A stretch of DNA of 12,618 nt. Source: Entrophospora sp. SA101. Lineage: Eukaryota; Glomeromycota; Glomeromycetes; Entrophosporales; Entrophosporaceae. Both the position numbers and the translations under genes were made by a program. The stretch lies in NCBI GenBank assembly GCA_958430865.1, contig CAUDNR010003668.1:94272-106889 (forward strand), in the 5' to 3' direction. How positions within the stretch are numbered: the stretch's first letter is position 1; every line of letters begins with the position of its first letter. The notes under the pieces were generated by a model. That model searched no databases, was not told where the DNA came from, and was given only the letters and a program-made list of their open reading frames with translations. This document shows positions 1-8,501 of the stretch, piece by piece.

Positions 1-1083
1 TAAATTTAATATCAGGACAATCCTTGTCACCAAAAGTGGGCAAATGAGAAGGATTACAATAAATTGCATTCTTTATGTTGTTTAGATTTCTAACATAACT
101 ATATTTTGTACTACTAAAAATAAAACTTTCAGTTGTACCTTTATGTCTACATCCACTCCAATCAAATGGATTATAACCACCAACTAATTGCTCTGGATTT
201 TGTATTTTACCAATTACAAGTGTTTTGCTAATATTATCACATTTTTGATGAAATATATTTGCACTTAAACCATCTTTGCTACTAGCATATAAAAGTTTAA
301 AATCATATTTGACTTCCCTGAATGAAGTATATGGTGGATTTTTTCTATCAATCCAACTTGCAAGACGAGTTCTACCATCTTCACTTATAGTAATTAAATT
401 TCTTGAAGGTAATAAATTTGAAGTTGATTCATTATTAGGATCTATATAATAAAGTAAAAGATTATTCCAGAGAGCCTCAGGGAAAACTTTTTGTAATGGA
501 AAAATTTCTTGTCGAAAATCTTTGTTAGCAATGTCCTGGAATCTAATTAAAGGAATAAATTCTCTTATTGTCTTTCCTAAATCAACAAAATTTTGTGATG
601 ACCAATCTTCATAATTATTATTATTGATGATTTCTGGATGTTGTGCTAATCCCCAATCAAGAACTCTTTTCCATATATCTATTTCACTAACAAGCAAATC
701 ATTTCTTTCAAAAATTGCCAATAAGATTTTTTTTTCCAATGAATTAAACCCATTCAACTTAAATAATTTGTTGCCGCTATTACAAACTGATTTTAAACAA
801 TGATCTTTAATTCCTTGAAACTTTTCATATTCATAAATTAATTGTAAAATTTCGATTGGATTTTCTTGCACATATTTATCAATATTTTTAATAAATTGAA
901 CTTCTATAGATTTGCAAAATGACTCAAGACCAAATCTATCAGCTATGATTGATATGTTCAATATATCAATTCCATTATAATTGTTTAATTCTATTTTGCA
1001 AGTATATAAATATCTTTTAAAAATAAAGTCAATATTACATAAATAAAATTAATATTAATTAATACAATGAATATTCGATTAAT

Positions 1084-1117
<34 letters not shown>

Positions 1118-1384
1118 AATTTAATAAACTTACGTTAGAATACATTTAAAAAATTCAGGTGGATTAATATTTGGTAACTTAACAATAAAATACCCATTTT
1201 CTTTTTGTGCAGTGGACAAAATATTTTTGAAGGACCGACAATGAGCAAAAAGAATAAATGAGTGTGCATAAATTTCTATAGTGTTTGGTTCTTCACCAAC
1301 ATATATTTGCACATCACAATTCTCTTTTGAATTCATTAATTCTTCATGTTCGCTAAAGTAACCCGATAATAATGTTGAGTCCAT
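1..1384 (-). CDS. BTB-BACK-TLDc domain protein, 3' end beyond the window
   Basis: Two exons on the minus strand: 1384-1134 and 1013-<1. The 120-nt intron has donor GTAAGT (1133-1128) and acceptor AAAAG (1018-1014). The codon at the junction is split 2+1, and the reading frame then stays open to position 1, giving about 421 visible residues. Residues 23-92 form a BTB/POZ domain (CDVQIYVG, then AHSFILFAHC, closing with YLYTC). Residues about 95-215 form a BACK-type helical linker ending in PLIRFQDI. From about residue 285 a TLDc domain begins (LASWIDRKNPPY, VGGYNPFDW, TTESFIF). Roughly 40 C-terminal residues are missing, judging from the paralogue at 3681-5171, which is its closest relative here. 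BTB-BACK proteins usually recruit substrates to Cullin-3 ligases, and TLDc domains are linked to oxidative-stress resistance; the role of this protein is inferred from those families. The start has A at -3 and G at +4. An out-of-frame ATG lies 7 nt upstream. Confidence 0.9.
1082..1119. repeat. (AT)n microsatellite inside the intron of the leftward BTB gene
   Basis: An alternating A/T tract interrupted only by two G residues in TGTATATGT. It lies wholly inside the 120-nt intron of the leftward gene, close to the donor side, and may explain why this intron is longer than the 93-95 nt introns of its paralogues. Confidence 0.85.
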
Positions 1385-1508
1385 CTTTCATAATTAATAT
1401 ACGCAAATTTCGTGTTACTATATCAATTATAAATTGTACTACCATACCATTTATTAAAAAAAAAAAAATTTTTAATAGCAATATATATATATATATATAT
1501 ATTTCAAA
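1385..1508. promoter_or_regulatory. Shared promoter between two divergent BTB-TLDc genes
   Basis: Only 124 bp separate the two divergent start codons, so both promoters and both 5' leaders must fit here or overlap. The interval holds a run of 13 A (1456-1468) and an (AT)11 tract (1481-1502) that ends six bases before the rightward ATG. Poly(dA) tracts also precede the gene at 3681 and lie within the first intron of the transporter gene near 11420. Use as a bidirectional promoter is inferred from the geometry. Confidence 0.55.
1481..1502. repeat. (AT)11 microsatellite next to a start codon
   Basis: Eleven perfect AT units end six bases upstream of the ATG at 1509. The tract is in the 5' leader or core promoter of the rightward BTB gene, where changes in repeat length could alter expression. 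Confidence 0.9.
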
Positions 1509-3187
1509 ATGTCTAATAGTTTTTCATCTTTAGAAAAAGTGCAAATATTCTTGAATGATCTTATAAATTCTAAAGAAGACGCCATACCATTAAAATTTAT
1601 TAGTAAACTTATAAACGATTTAACGAATTTATTAAAAGATGAATCAGATTTTTGTGATGTAGAGATTAAAGTTGGAATAGATGAGGAAGATGTCAAAATA
1701 TTTAAAGCACATTCTACAATCTTAAAATCAAGGTCTCCATATTTTAAAATTGCCCTATCAAATAATTGGATAAAAAAATCAGAGGAAGGCATTATTTTAT
1801 TTGAAAAAAAAAACATTTCACCAAAAGTATTTGAAGTTCTTTTAACGTAAGCTTGATTCAACTTGATTGGTTTTAATAATTAATCGATTAAATAACAATT
1901 AACATTAACTTTCCAAAAAAAAAAATTTTTGTTTTTTAAAGATATATTTATAATGGAATAATTAATATTGACAATTTGAATATTATTGATATTGTTGAAC
2001 TACTTGAGGCATGCGATGAGTTGGATTTTAATGAATTAATCGATGATTTACAAAATTATATAATTATAAAAGAAAAAAATTGGATACAACAAAATTTAAT
2101 TTACATTTATGAAATTTCATCTAGGCATCAATCATTCATCTTACTTCAAGAATATTTTAAAGAATTAATTAGCGAGAACCCAGAGTTATTTTTGAAAACC
2201 GAAGATTTCAATGAAATTAATAAATTTATGCTCATGGCTTTATTAGAGAGGGATGATTTAATAATAGAAGAAATTTATATTTGGGATAGAGTTATTCAAT
2301 GGGGAATGGGTCAAATTAAAAATTTGGAAGATGAAGAGGAAGAAGGAGAAAATATTTTAGAGTGGAATGAAAATGACATCAAAAGCTTAAAGGATTTACT
2401 GAAAGATGTTATACGATTAATTAGATTCAACCAAATTTCTCCAAGTGATTTTTACAATAGAATCAAACCTTATGAAAGAGTCATAGACAAGCAAGTATTT
2501 AATATTCTTAGTCATTGTTATTTTAGTAACGAATGGCGGCCAACATTGATACTACAAAAAAATCCAAGGATAGGAAAAGGCAAATTATTAAGTTTGCAAA
2601 TGAAAGCCTTAATTTCTAATTGGATAGATGAAAAAGAAAAGGAATATATTCCGTATGATAAAGATAATTTGCCATATAAATTTAAATTAATTCTTAGTGG
2701 AACACAGAATGGGTTTTCTAGGTCTGTTTTTGAGGAAAAATGTTATAATGTTAAACAAACAGTGGCCATCATGAAATTAAAAGAAGCAGATGAATTAGTT
2801 GGTGGCTATAATCCAGTTGGTTGGCATATAAAAGAAAAGTCACCGCATGAAGAATATCCAATTCAAACTGATAAAAGTTTTATTTTTAAAATTGATGAAA
2901 ACCAATCAACTAGTACAATAATAAGTAGGGTTATTGATTCTAAAAATGCAATTTATCATAGTGCAAAAAACATTCATATTACATCAAATAAACTAACGTT
3001 TCATGAAAAATTAATTGATTTTTCTGATCTAGAATTACGTATCAGTCTTAATAGCAAACCTTACTGTTATTATTCTTATCGTTGGAACTCTTATGAAAAT
3101 AACTTAAATCTTAGAAATAGTGGTAAAAGAGTTCATTTGATAGAAATAGAAGAATTTGAAGTGTATGAATTAATAAAATGTCTTTAA
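1509..3187 (+). CDS. BTB-BACK-TLDc domain protein, complete, 527 aa
   Basis: Exons 1509-1846 and 1942-3187, with a 95-nt intron (donor GTAAGC, acceptor TTTTTTAAAG). The split codon is at the same place and phase as in the other two family members. The ATG at 1509 has A at -3, and there is no better upstream start. The N-terminus is about 27 residues longer than in the paralogues. BTB/POZ spans about 49-120 (CDVEIKVG; FKAHSTILKSRSPYF at 65-79; YIYNG at the exon 2 start). BACK spans about 125-290 (VIRLIRFNQIS at 269-279) and contains an acidic insert, EDEEEEGEN, at 242-250. TLDc spans about 330-525, with VGGYNPVGW at 399-407, SFIFK at 425-429 and the typical ending EEFEVYEL at 516-523. It is the most divergent of the three paralogues and has the most conventional BTB core. 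Expected role: Cullin-3 adaptor or stress-related TLDc protein (family knowledge). AATAAA at 3285-3290 is a possible poly(A) signal. Confidence 0.93.
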
Positions 3188-3383
3188 ACATACATATTAG
3201 AATAATTAATTATTGTGTATATAAATATTTTTAATATAATAATAATTCAAAAATCTTAAAGTTGCGCACACATACATTTTTTTTAATAAATAATTGTCAC
3301 ATTTTTGCATTTTATTGTTTTTATTGTTTAAATTTTTTTTTCCTTCTCAAAAAAAAAAAAAAAAAATTTAAAAATAAATATAA
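3188..3383. other. AT-rich spacer after the second BTB gene
   Basis: No reading frame of note. It contains an AATAAA (3285-3290) and a run of 18 A (3349-3366) just upstream of the BTB pseudogene. The A-run resembles the poly(dA) tracts before the intact genes and may be the remnant of that pseudogene's promoter. Confidence 0.5.
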
Positions 3384-3557
3384 TACTATAATGATTTTGA
3401 AAATTTATTGAGTTCGGGATTTAACTATGATGTAAAAATTAATGTTGGTGAAGAGTCAAACATCATAGAATTTCATGCTCATTCATCTATTCCGTCAAAG
3501 ATTGAATACATAGTTGATAAAATGGTTTTAAAAGAAGCTATTTTTGTATATTTTTAA
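3384..3557 (+). pseudogene. Truncated BTB exon remnant
   Basis: The frame read from 3384 encodes ENLLSSGFNYDVKINVGEES followed by FHAHSSI. This matches residues about 13-43 of the neighbouring BTB proteins (compare ERLLNTENFYDVKIYVG in the gene at 3681). The start codon is lost: the only nearby ATG (3391) is out of frame, and a TAA lies immediately upstream in frame. After HAHSSI the similarity stops, and the frame runs through about 20 unrelated residues to TAA at 3555-3557. The second half of BTB, the splice donor, BACK and TLDc are all missing. This is a decayed duplicate, not a gene. Confidence 0.8.
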
Positions 3558-3680
3558 TATGAAATGATAACGATGATCTTTACGTATATTTATTTGATCA
3601 TGCGACTTGGACATAACCAAATATATGTATGACGTAGTCGAATTATTCTCACCAAACAAATTTTTGAAAAAAAAATAAAA

Positions 3681-5171
3681 ATGGATTCTTTATTTGAAAA
3701 ATATTTTAACGAAAATGAAAGATTATTAAATACAGAAAATTTTTATGATGTAAAAATATATGTTGGCATAAAGCCAAGCATTAAAGAAGTTCATGCACAT
3801 GCATCTATTATATCAGCTCATTGTCCATTTTTTAACAATGCATTAAGTGATGCAACAAAAGAAAATGGTTATTATATTATTAAGAAAGTTAACATTAATG
3901 AAAAATGTTTCAACCTTATCCTCAAGTAGGTTCAAATTATTTAATTTATTTGTTTATTTATTATTATTACTGAATATATAGTAATGATAATAATCTGTTT
4001 AATAATTTATTTTGTAAGATTTTTATACACATGTAAGATTGAAATTGAAAATTATTCTGGAGCTGAAGTATTAGAACTATTAATTGCAGCAGATGAACTT
4101 GGTATTGAGTCACTTTATGAATATATGATGAAATACTTTGTTGAAAATTATGAAGATTATATAGAAGAAAATCCAATTAAAATTTTACAATTAATTTATG
4201 CCAATGAAAATTTTAAGGAATTTAAAAACATCTATTTAGAAAAATTTGGTGAATATAGTGAAAAATTAATTGAGTCAAGTGAATTTAAATCATTGGAAAA
4301 ACCAATTCTATTAGACATTCTCAAAAGAGAAGATTTTTTTGTTAATGAGATGGTTATCTGGGAAAATATTCTTAAATGGGGATTAGCAAAACATCCAAAA
4401 ATTAATAATAATATCAATGTTGAAGACTGGCCATCTCAAAATTTTGTTGATTTGGGCAATACTTTAAAAGAATTCCTTCCTCTAATAAGATTTCAGGATA
4501 TTTCTAAAGATGATTTTTTTGATAAAATTGAACCATATCAAATGCTTTTTCCTAGAACTTTATGGAAATCTCTTTCACAATATCATATATTTCCTGATAG
4601 ACAGCACACTATAAATTTATTGCCATCAAGAATTTTAAAATTGAATTCAACACTTGAATCATTGACAATCAATCAAAAACTTACTTTGCTTTTTGCTAGT
4701 TGGATTGATAGAAAAAGTCCACCATATAGTTCATTCAGAGAAGTCAAATATAAATTCAAACTTCTATATTGTAGTAGTAGAGATGGGTTAGATGCTGATA
4801 TATTCCATCAAAAATGTGATAATATCAACAAAACCCTTGTAGTTGGCAAAATACAAAATTCAGAGCAGATAGTTGGTGGTTATAATCCACTTGATTGGAA
4901 TGGAGGTGGTGTATATAAGAATACAACTGAAAGTTTTATATTTAATATAAGTAATAGAAATGATGTTAATACTGCTCAATTTAGTTATGTTATTAATAGT
5001 GAACATGCAGTTTACTGTGGTAATTTACCTGATTTTGGTTATTTTGGCCATGTTCAATTTGAATCAGATGGTAGTATCAATAGTAACCCGGAGACTTATG
5101 GTGACATTAATATAGTAGATGGTAGTAAATTTGATGAATTAGAAGTTTTTCAAATAATTGAAAAAAAATAG
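3681..5171 (+). CDS. BTB-BACK-TLDc domain protein, complete, 465 aa
   Basis: Exons 3681-3925 and 4019-5171, joined across a 93-nt intron (donor GTAGGT, acceptor TTTGTAAG) with the family's 2+1 split codon. The ATG follows an A-rich leader with A at -3. BTB/POZ occupies about residues 22-90 (YDVKIYVG, HAHASIISAHC, FLYTCKIE across the splice). BACK follows (ELLIAADELGIESL, then PLIRFQDIS at 237-245). TLDc runs from about 293 to 463 and shows FASWIDRKSPPY, VGGYNPLDW (367-375), TESFIF (385-390) and the terminal ELEVFQII. It is nearly collinear with the leftward gene at <1-1384; both share the segment SQNFVDLG plus FIPLIRF/FLPLIRF, so those two are the closest pair even though they lie apart and in opposite orientation. 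It is flanked on both sides by BTB pseudogenes. AATAAA at 5176-5181 lies just after the stop. The protein is probably a Cullin-3 adaptor or stress-response TLDc protein; this is inferred from the family. Confidence 0.94.
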
Positions 5172-5252
5172 AAATAATAAATACAATGTCAATTTACTTT
5201 TATATTTTCTGATTTAATTTATATGATTGACTGTTTTTTAGTTTTTTATTAA

Positions 5253-5400
5253 AATGAATTCAATGAAAATAAAGGTTTATTAAATACAAAAGATTTTTAT
5301 GATGTAAAAACATATGTTGGTAAATAGAACCGAACATTAAAGAAATTCATGCAGATGCATCTACCACATCAACTTTTTAGTAATGCATTATAAAATGAAA
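5253..5400 (+). pseudogene. BTB exon remnant with stop and frameshift
   Basis: Read from 5253, the sequence encodes NEFNENKGLLNTKDFYDVK then TYVGK and a TAG. After a one-base frame change it continues EPNIKEIHADAS and soon meets another stop. It is a close relative of residues about 8-43 of the intact gene just upstream (FNENERLLNTENFYDVKIYVG, IKEVHAHAS). No in-frame start survives: the ATG at 5254 reads a different frame. No splice donor, BACK or TLDc sequence follows. The fragment looks like a recent partial duplicate of exon 1 of the 3681-5171 gene. Confidence 0.82.
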
Positions 5401-5741
5401 GCATTTAATTATATATGGCCACGATATTATTAGCTGATGTTAAGTTTTTCTGTTTTATATTTTATTTAGTTTATTTTCTATTCATTGTTAATTTAATTAA
5501 TGAACAAAAGGAATGAATTTTTTAAGAAAATATCAATACAAACACTATATATAAATGAGGTTACTTTTTTGACCAAGTAAAAGGATTGTGTAATCATTAA
5601 TATTTAAGTTCAGAGTTTTGCGATTAGCAGTAACACTAGCATTAGTGTGAATTTAGCAAGGTCAAAGTATAGGAATAATCATCACTTTTTGAGACAGGCT
5701 CTGGGTTCGACTAATTCCTCACTTGTGATTATTCTTGGTAC
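5401..5741. other. Gene-free stretch with a structured, less AT-rich block
   Basis: 5401-5560 is plain AT-rich DNA. From about 5570 to 5740 the composition becomes more balanced and palindromes appear: ACACTA/TAGTGT at 5633-5638 and 5643-5648, and GAATAATCA/TGATTATTC at 5673-5681 and 5726-5734. Inside the second hairpin loop is GGTTCGACT (5704-5712), which matches the first part of the RNA polymerase III B-box. A weak A-box-like TTAGCAAGGTC lies at about 5653. A degraded tRNA-derived SINE is possible, but no cloverleaf can be drawn. Confidence 0.3.
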
Positions 5742-5829
5742 ATGTACTACTTAAAAAAATTTATTTCTCTGATTACCTTTTGTACAATCATGAAAAGTCT
5801 CAAAATTTTCAAACTTCTCTCTTTACATA

Positions 5830-5950
5830 CAGTGTATAAATTTCAGTGTGTAACTAATGCAGATTTCTACAATTTTAGAAACTATCTGCAGAAAACTACT
5901 AATGTACGATGTTACACCCGCACATTTCGCACATTGAATTTTATACACTG
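5830..5950. mobile_element. 121-bp MITE with terminal inverted repeats and 9-bp target duplication
   Basis: The ends are CAGTGTATAAATTTCAGTGTG (5830-5850) and its inverted counterpart at 5930-5950, with 19 of 21 positions matching. The element is flanked by identical 9-bp direct repeats CTTTACATA at 5821-5829 and 5951-5959. The inside is also palindromic (GCAGAT/ATCTGC and TTTCTA/TAGAAA around the centre), so the whole element can fold back. There is no room for a transposase, so it must be non-autonomous. A 9-bp duplication is typical of Mutator-like (MULE) transposition, while the CAGTG terminus also resembles some hAT ends; the superfamily is therefore open. Confidence 0.85.
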
Positions 5951-6061
5951 CTTTACATACTTTTAAAAACCAAAAAGAAAACTTGCTAATTCCAACACTT
6001 TAATAATATTCAAACTGCTTTTTTATTTTTTGTTTCCTATATCAATCAAATTATATCGTGA

Positions 6062-7262
6062 ATGTGTAAAATTGGCTTTTATTTTCCATTAATTTCAAAT
6101 ACCATTATCACTAACCTTGTAAATAATTTTGGTATAACTGATCGATTAAGCACTAAATCGTCCATGAAGGCTCTTCAATCTGGAGCTGATATATCTATGA
6201 TTGGTCAATTTGATGTGGATTTTTATTCTTTTTATTTGGTTGCTGACCGAGTTCAAGTAATCACAAAGCACAATGATGATGAACAACATATTTGGGAGTC
6301 TGCTGCTACTGGTTCATTCACCATTGCACTCGATACAATCAACCCACCTCTTGAACATGGTTCTGAAATCAGTATCTTCCTTAAGGAATATCAACTCGAA
6401 TATCTTGAGGGGGAAAAAGAAATAAAAGAATTGTTAAAAAACATTCTGAATTTATCGGTTAACTTGTTGTGCACAAACCGAATAGAAAAAAGAGAAAGCA
6501 GAAGTGAAATTGGGAGACGAATATGAAGAAACAAAGACAAGGATTGAAGAAGTTAAAACGATAGAAAAAAAGAGAGAGTAAAGTCATCCAAGAAAATCAA
6601 AGAGTTGATTGAAGAGCTTAACAAAATTAAACCAATTGGATTCGTAGTCTTGATGATATTGAAAATGAAGAATATGTTTTTTCTACAAATCACTCAGTAA
6701 CGATCGGGAAGATCATTTGGCTGTTAAACATTTCTCGGCTGAAGGACAGCTTGAATTTCGTGCAATTATTTTTGTATCAAGACGTGTACTTTTTGATTTG
6801 TTGAAACTAAAAAGAAGCATATCAACATTAAAATTTATGTAATACGTGCATTCATTATGGATGACTGTGAAGATTTATTGCCGGATATCTTAGCTTGTAA
6901 GGAGCATTGTTAAAAACCTTAAACCTGGCATTTGTTATTATTCAACAGAATCTGTGAAGAATTGACATCATTAAAATATTACGTTGCAAGAATGCTTGAA
7001 AAGCAAAATGCAATATATTATATTGCTGGTGAAATCACAAAGCTGTAGAAGATTCACCATTTGTTGAAATTCTTAAGAAGAGGGGATATAAAGTGTTGCT
7101 TATGACTGACCCAATTAATGAATATATCGTCTCACAACTTCAAGAATATGATGATAAAACCTTAATTATATCACAAAAGAAGGATTGAAAATGAAGTTAA
7201 ACAATATGAAGAATTATTGAAATCAATTAAAGATATACTTGGTGACAAGCGTGTAGTGAGTG
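6062..7262 (+). pseudogene. HSP90: Hsp90 chaperone pseudogene, 5'- and 3'-truncated
   Basis: The first 465 bp stay open and give clear Hsp90 N-terminal ATPase sequence: [60 protein letters not shown]. The ATP-lid motif GQFGVGFYS reads GQFDVDFYS, so both glycines are changed to Asp (codons at 6212 and 6218). After TGA at 6524-6526 the match continues in shifting frames. It includes the charged linker, the middle domain ([16 protein letters not shown] from about 6711; FIMDDCEDLLP near 6855), a gap of roughly 60-70 residues near 6900-6940, then STESVEELTSLKYYVARM, KAVEDSPFVEILKKRGYK, LLMTDPINEY (to about 7165) and a final eroded piece ending near 7262. The Hsp90 start, the end of the middle domain and the C-terminal dimerisation domain are missing. 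The ATG at 6062 is not the ancestral start. The copy must be non-functional. Confidence 0.93.
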
Positions 7263-7337
7263 ACATTATAATATTTGATCTTTAATAGAGGCGACTCTGT
7301 ATGAAAAAAACTCTTGCTAAGAAAACGTTTTAGCTTG
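7263..7337. other. Spacer between the Hsp90 remnant and a foldback element
   Basis: Nothing coding is visible. CTTGCTA at 7313-7319 pairs with TAGCAAG at 7435-7441 on the far side of the element, so the inverted structure may extend outwards with an interruption. Confidence 0.35.
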
Positions 7338-7429
7338 ACCAGTGCACAAAAGGTACTCTAATTTGCCGGAATTTTTCAAAGCTATCGGAAATCTACCGAT
7401 CTTCACCACAAAGAATTTTGTGCACTGGT
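7338..7429. mobile_element. 92-bp foldback element with 14-bp perfect inverted ends
   Basis: ACCAGTGCACAAAA (7338-7351) is perfectly inverted at 7416-7429. A small internal hairpin, ATCGG/CCGAT, sits near 7384-7400. Starting at CAGTG, the right end reads CAGTGCACAAAATTCTTTGTG in inverted orientation and matches the right end of the 121-bp MITE at 5830-5950 at 17 of 21 positions, so the two probably belong to one family. No clear target duplication is seen in the flanks, so this copy may be old or rearranged. Confidence 0.65.
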
Positions 7430-7668
7430 TTGTATAGCAAGCATAGCGGATTTTTTGGGATATTTCTCTAGAAAGTAATGATTTTCATTTGTATCTTTTT
7501 AAAAAGAAATCTTTTCAAAAAAATATAAAACACGAGAAGCAATATCGAAAGTATGAATACACGCATGCACACATACATATTACTGTAGATGAGCCTTTCG
7601 GTATCATTCTTTTAAAAGTTCATTAGGCATCAGGTAAATGGTGGATTTCTTTTTAAAAAGTTCAAGTG
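7430..7668. other. Gene-free spacer upstream of the LRR remnant
   Basis: No reading frame with recognisable sequence. An F-box would be expected here if the LRR gene downstream were complete, but none of the three frames shows an LPxExxxxI-type F-box motif. Confidence 0.4.
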
Positions 7669-8455
7669 ATGGATGAATTATTTCATTTAGTATTGTACGC
7701 GAAAAAATTGAAATTGAAATTCAATTTCGATTTAACGCACAACAGCATCAAGGCGATGGTGAATTTATTATTATCATGTATCATCATTTAAAAATTTAAG
7801 GAAATTATATTTAAGTAGCGGAACATGGTACAATCAATCTTATCAGGTAACTGACAATTTAAAAGATGCATTGCTGCCAAACATTCAAACCCTCATTTTA
7901 AAAATCAGTTCTCAGAAAGTTCTATCAAACATATCAAGTTTCATCAGAATCAACGGCAAAAATCTTAGTACTTTAGTAGTTAAAGGGGAACCAGATGATG
8001 TAGACCATTTACAGGAACTACTTCAATCAATTGCTCAATCTTGTCATAAATTAAAACGATTATCGTTATTATATGATAGTGAATTTGATCAAGAATTAGG
8101 TGAAATACTTGTCAATTGTGTCTATTTGGAGATACTTTCATTAAAATCTATTCACTTTGGAGATCTGGATGGAAAGTCATTTTTTAATGTGTTAGTTCAA
8201 ACATTACCAAAAAAATTAAGAGAAATTATATTCAGAGAAATACCAAGTATTGATGATGATATGTTACAAATGTTAATGACGAATTGGAAGGGGCCTAAAC
8301 CATTGTCAATAAAAATTTTCCAGCTTTTTTTTGGAGAATCTGTATCATTGAAATTAAAAAATTTACTTGACAAATATCAAGATTCAGGATTCTTGGAATA
8401 TAATATTGGATGTGTTTCATCTGAAGAATCTGTTTGGTATTGTGATGATTGTTAA
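7669..8455 (+). pseudogene. LRR C-terminal region of an F-box-type protein, frameshifted
   Basis: Two overlapping frames together encode leucine-rich-repeat sequence. The frame from ATG 7669 gives FHLVLYAKKLKLKFNFDL and NLLLSCIII, then meets TAA at 7789-7791. The frame one base over continues without a break from about 7784: SSFKNLRKLYLSSG, then LLPNIQTLILK, LKRLSLLYDSEFDQELGEIL, LEILSLKSIHFGDLDG, KLREIIFREI. It ends WYCDDC with TAA at 8453-8455. The regular L-x-x-L-x-L spacing and the tail resemble F-box/LRR proteins that are numerous in Rhizophagus (family knowledge). The N-terminal F-box is absent and no splice site rescues the frame break, so I treat it as a recently inactivated copy. The first clean ATG in the second frame lies well inside the LRR region, so a short functional product is unlikely. 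AATAAA at 8467-8472 is a possible old poly(A) signal. Confidence 0.65.
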
Positions 8456-8501
8456 AATAGTAAAATAATAAAAACAATATTTAATTGATGTCAACTTTGA
8501 G

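Noticed and set aside
1472..1861. Minus-strand open frame of 129 codons
   Set aside because: It is the antisense shadow of the BTB first exon at 1509-1846 and ends in the AT microsatellite.
3984..4018. ATG at 3984 as start of a separate BACK-TLDc gene
   Set aside because: The twelve codons before 4020 are intron sequence; the splice acceptor at 4017-4018 and the paralogues show that the true protein begins in the BTB exon at 3681.
3967..4417. Minus-strand open frames at 3967-4176 and 4232-4417
   Set aside because: Both are antisense to the BACK region of the intact gene at 3681-5171 and have no family character.
5742..5966. Plus-strand open frame of 74 codons
   Set aside because: More than half of it is the 121-bp MITE, and the product is a low-complexity mix without domain signals.
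8295..8477. Minus-strand open frame of 60 codons
   Set aside because: Antisense to the end of the LRR reading frame.
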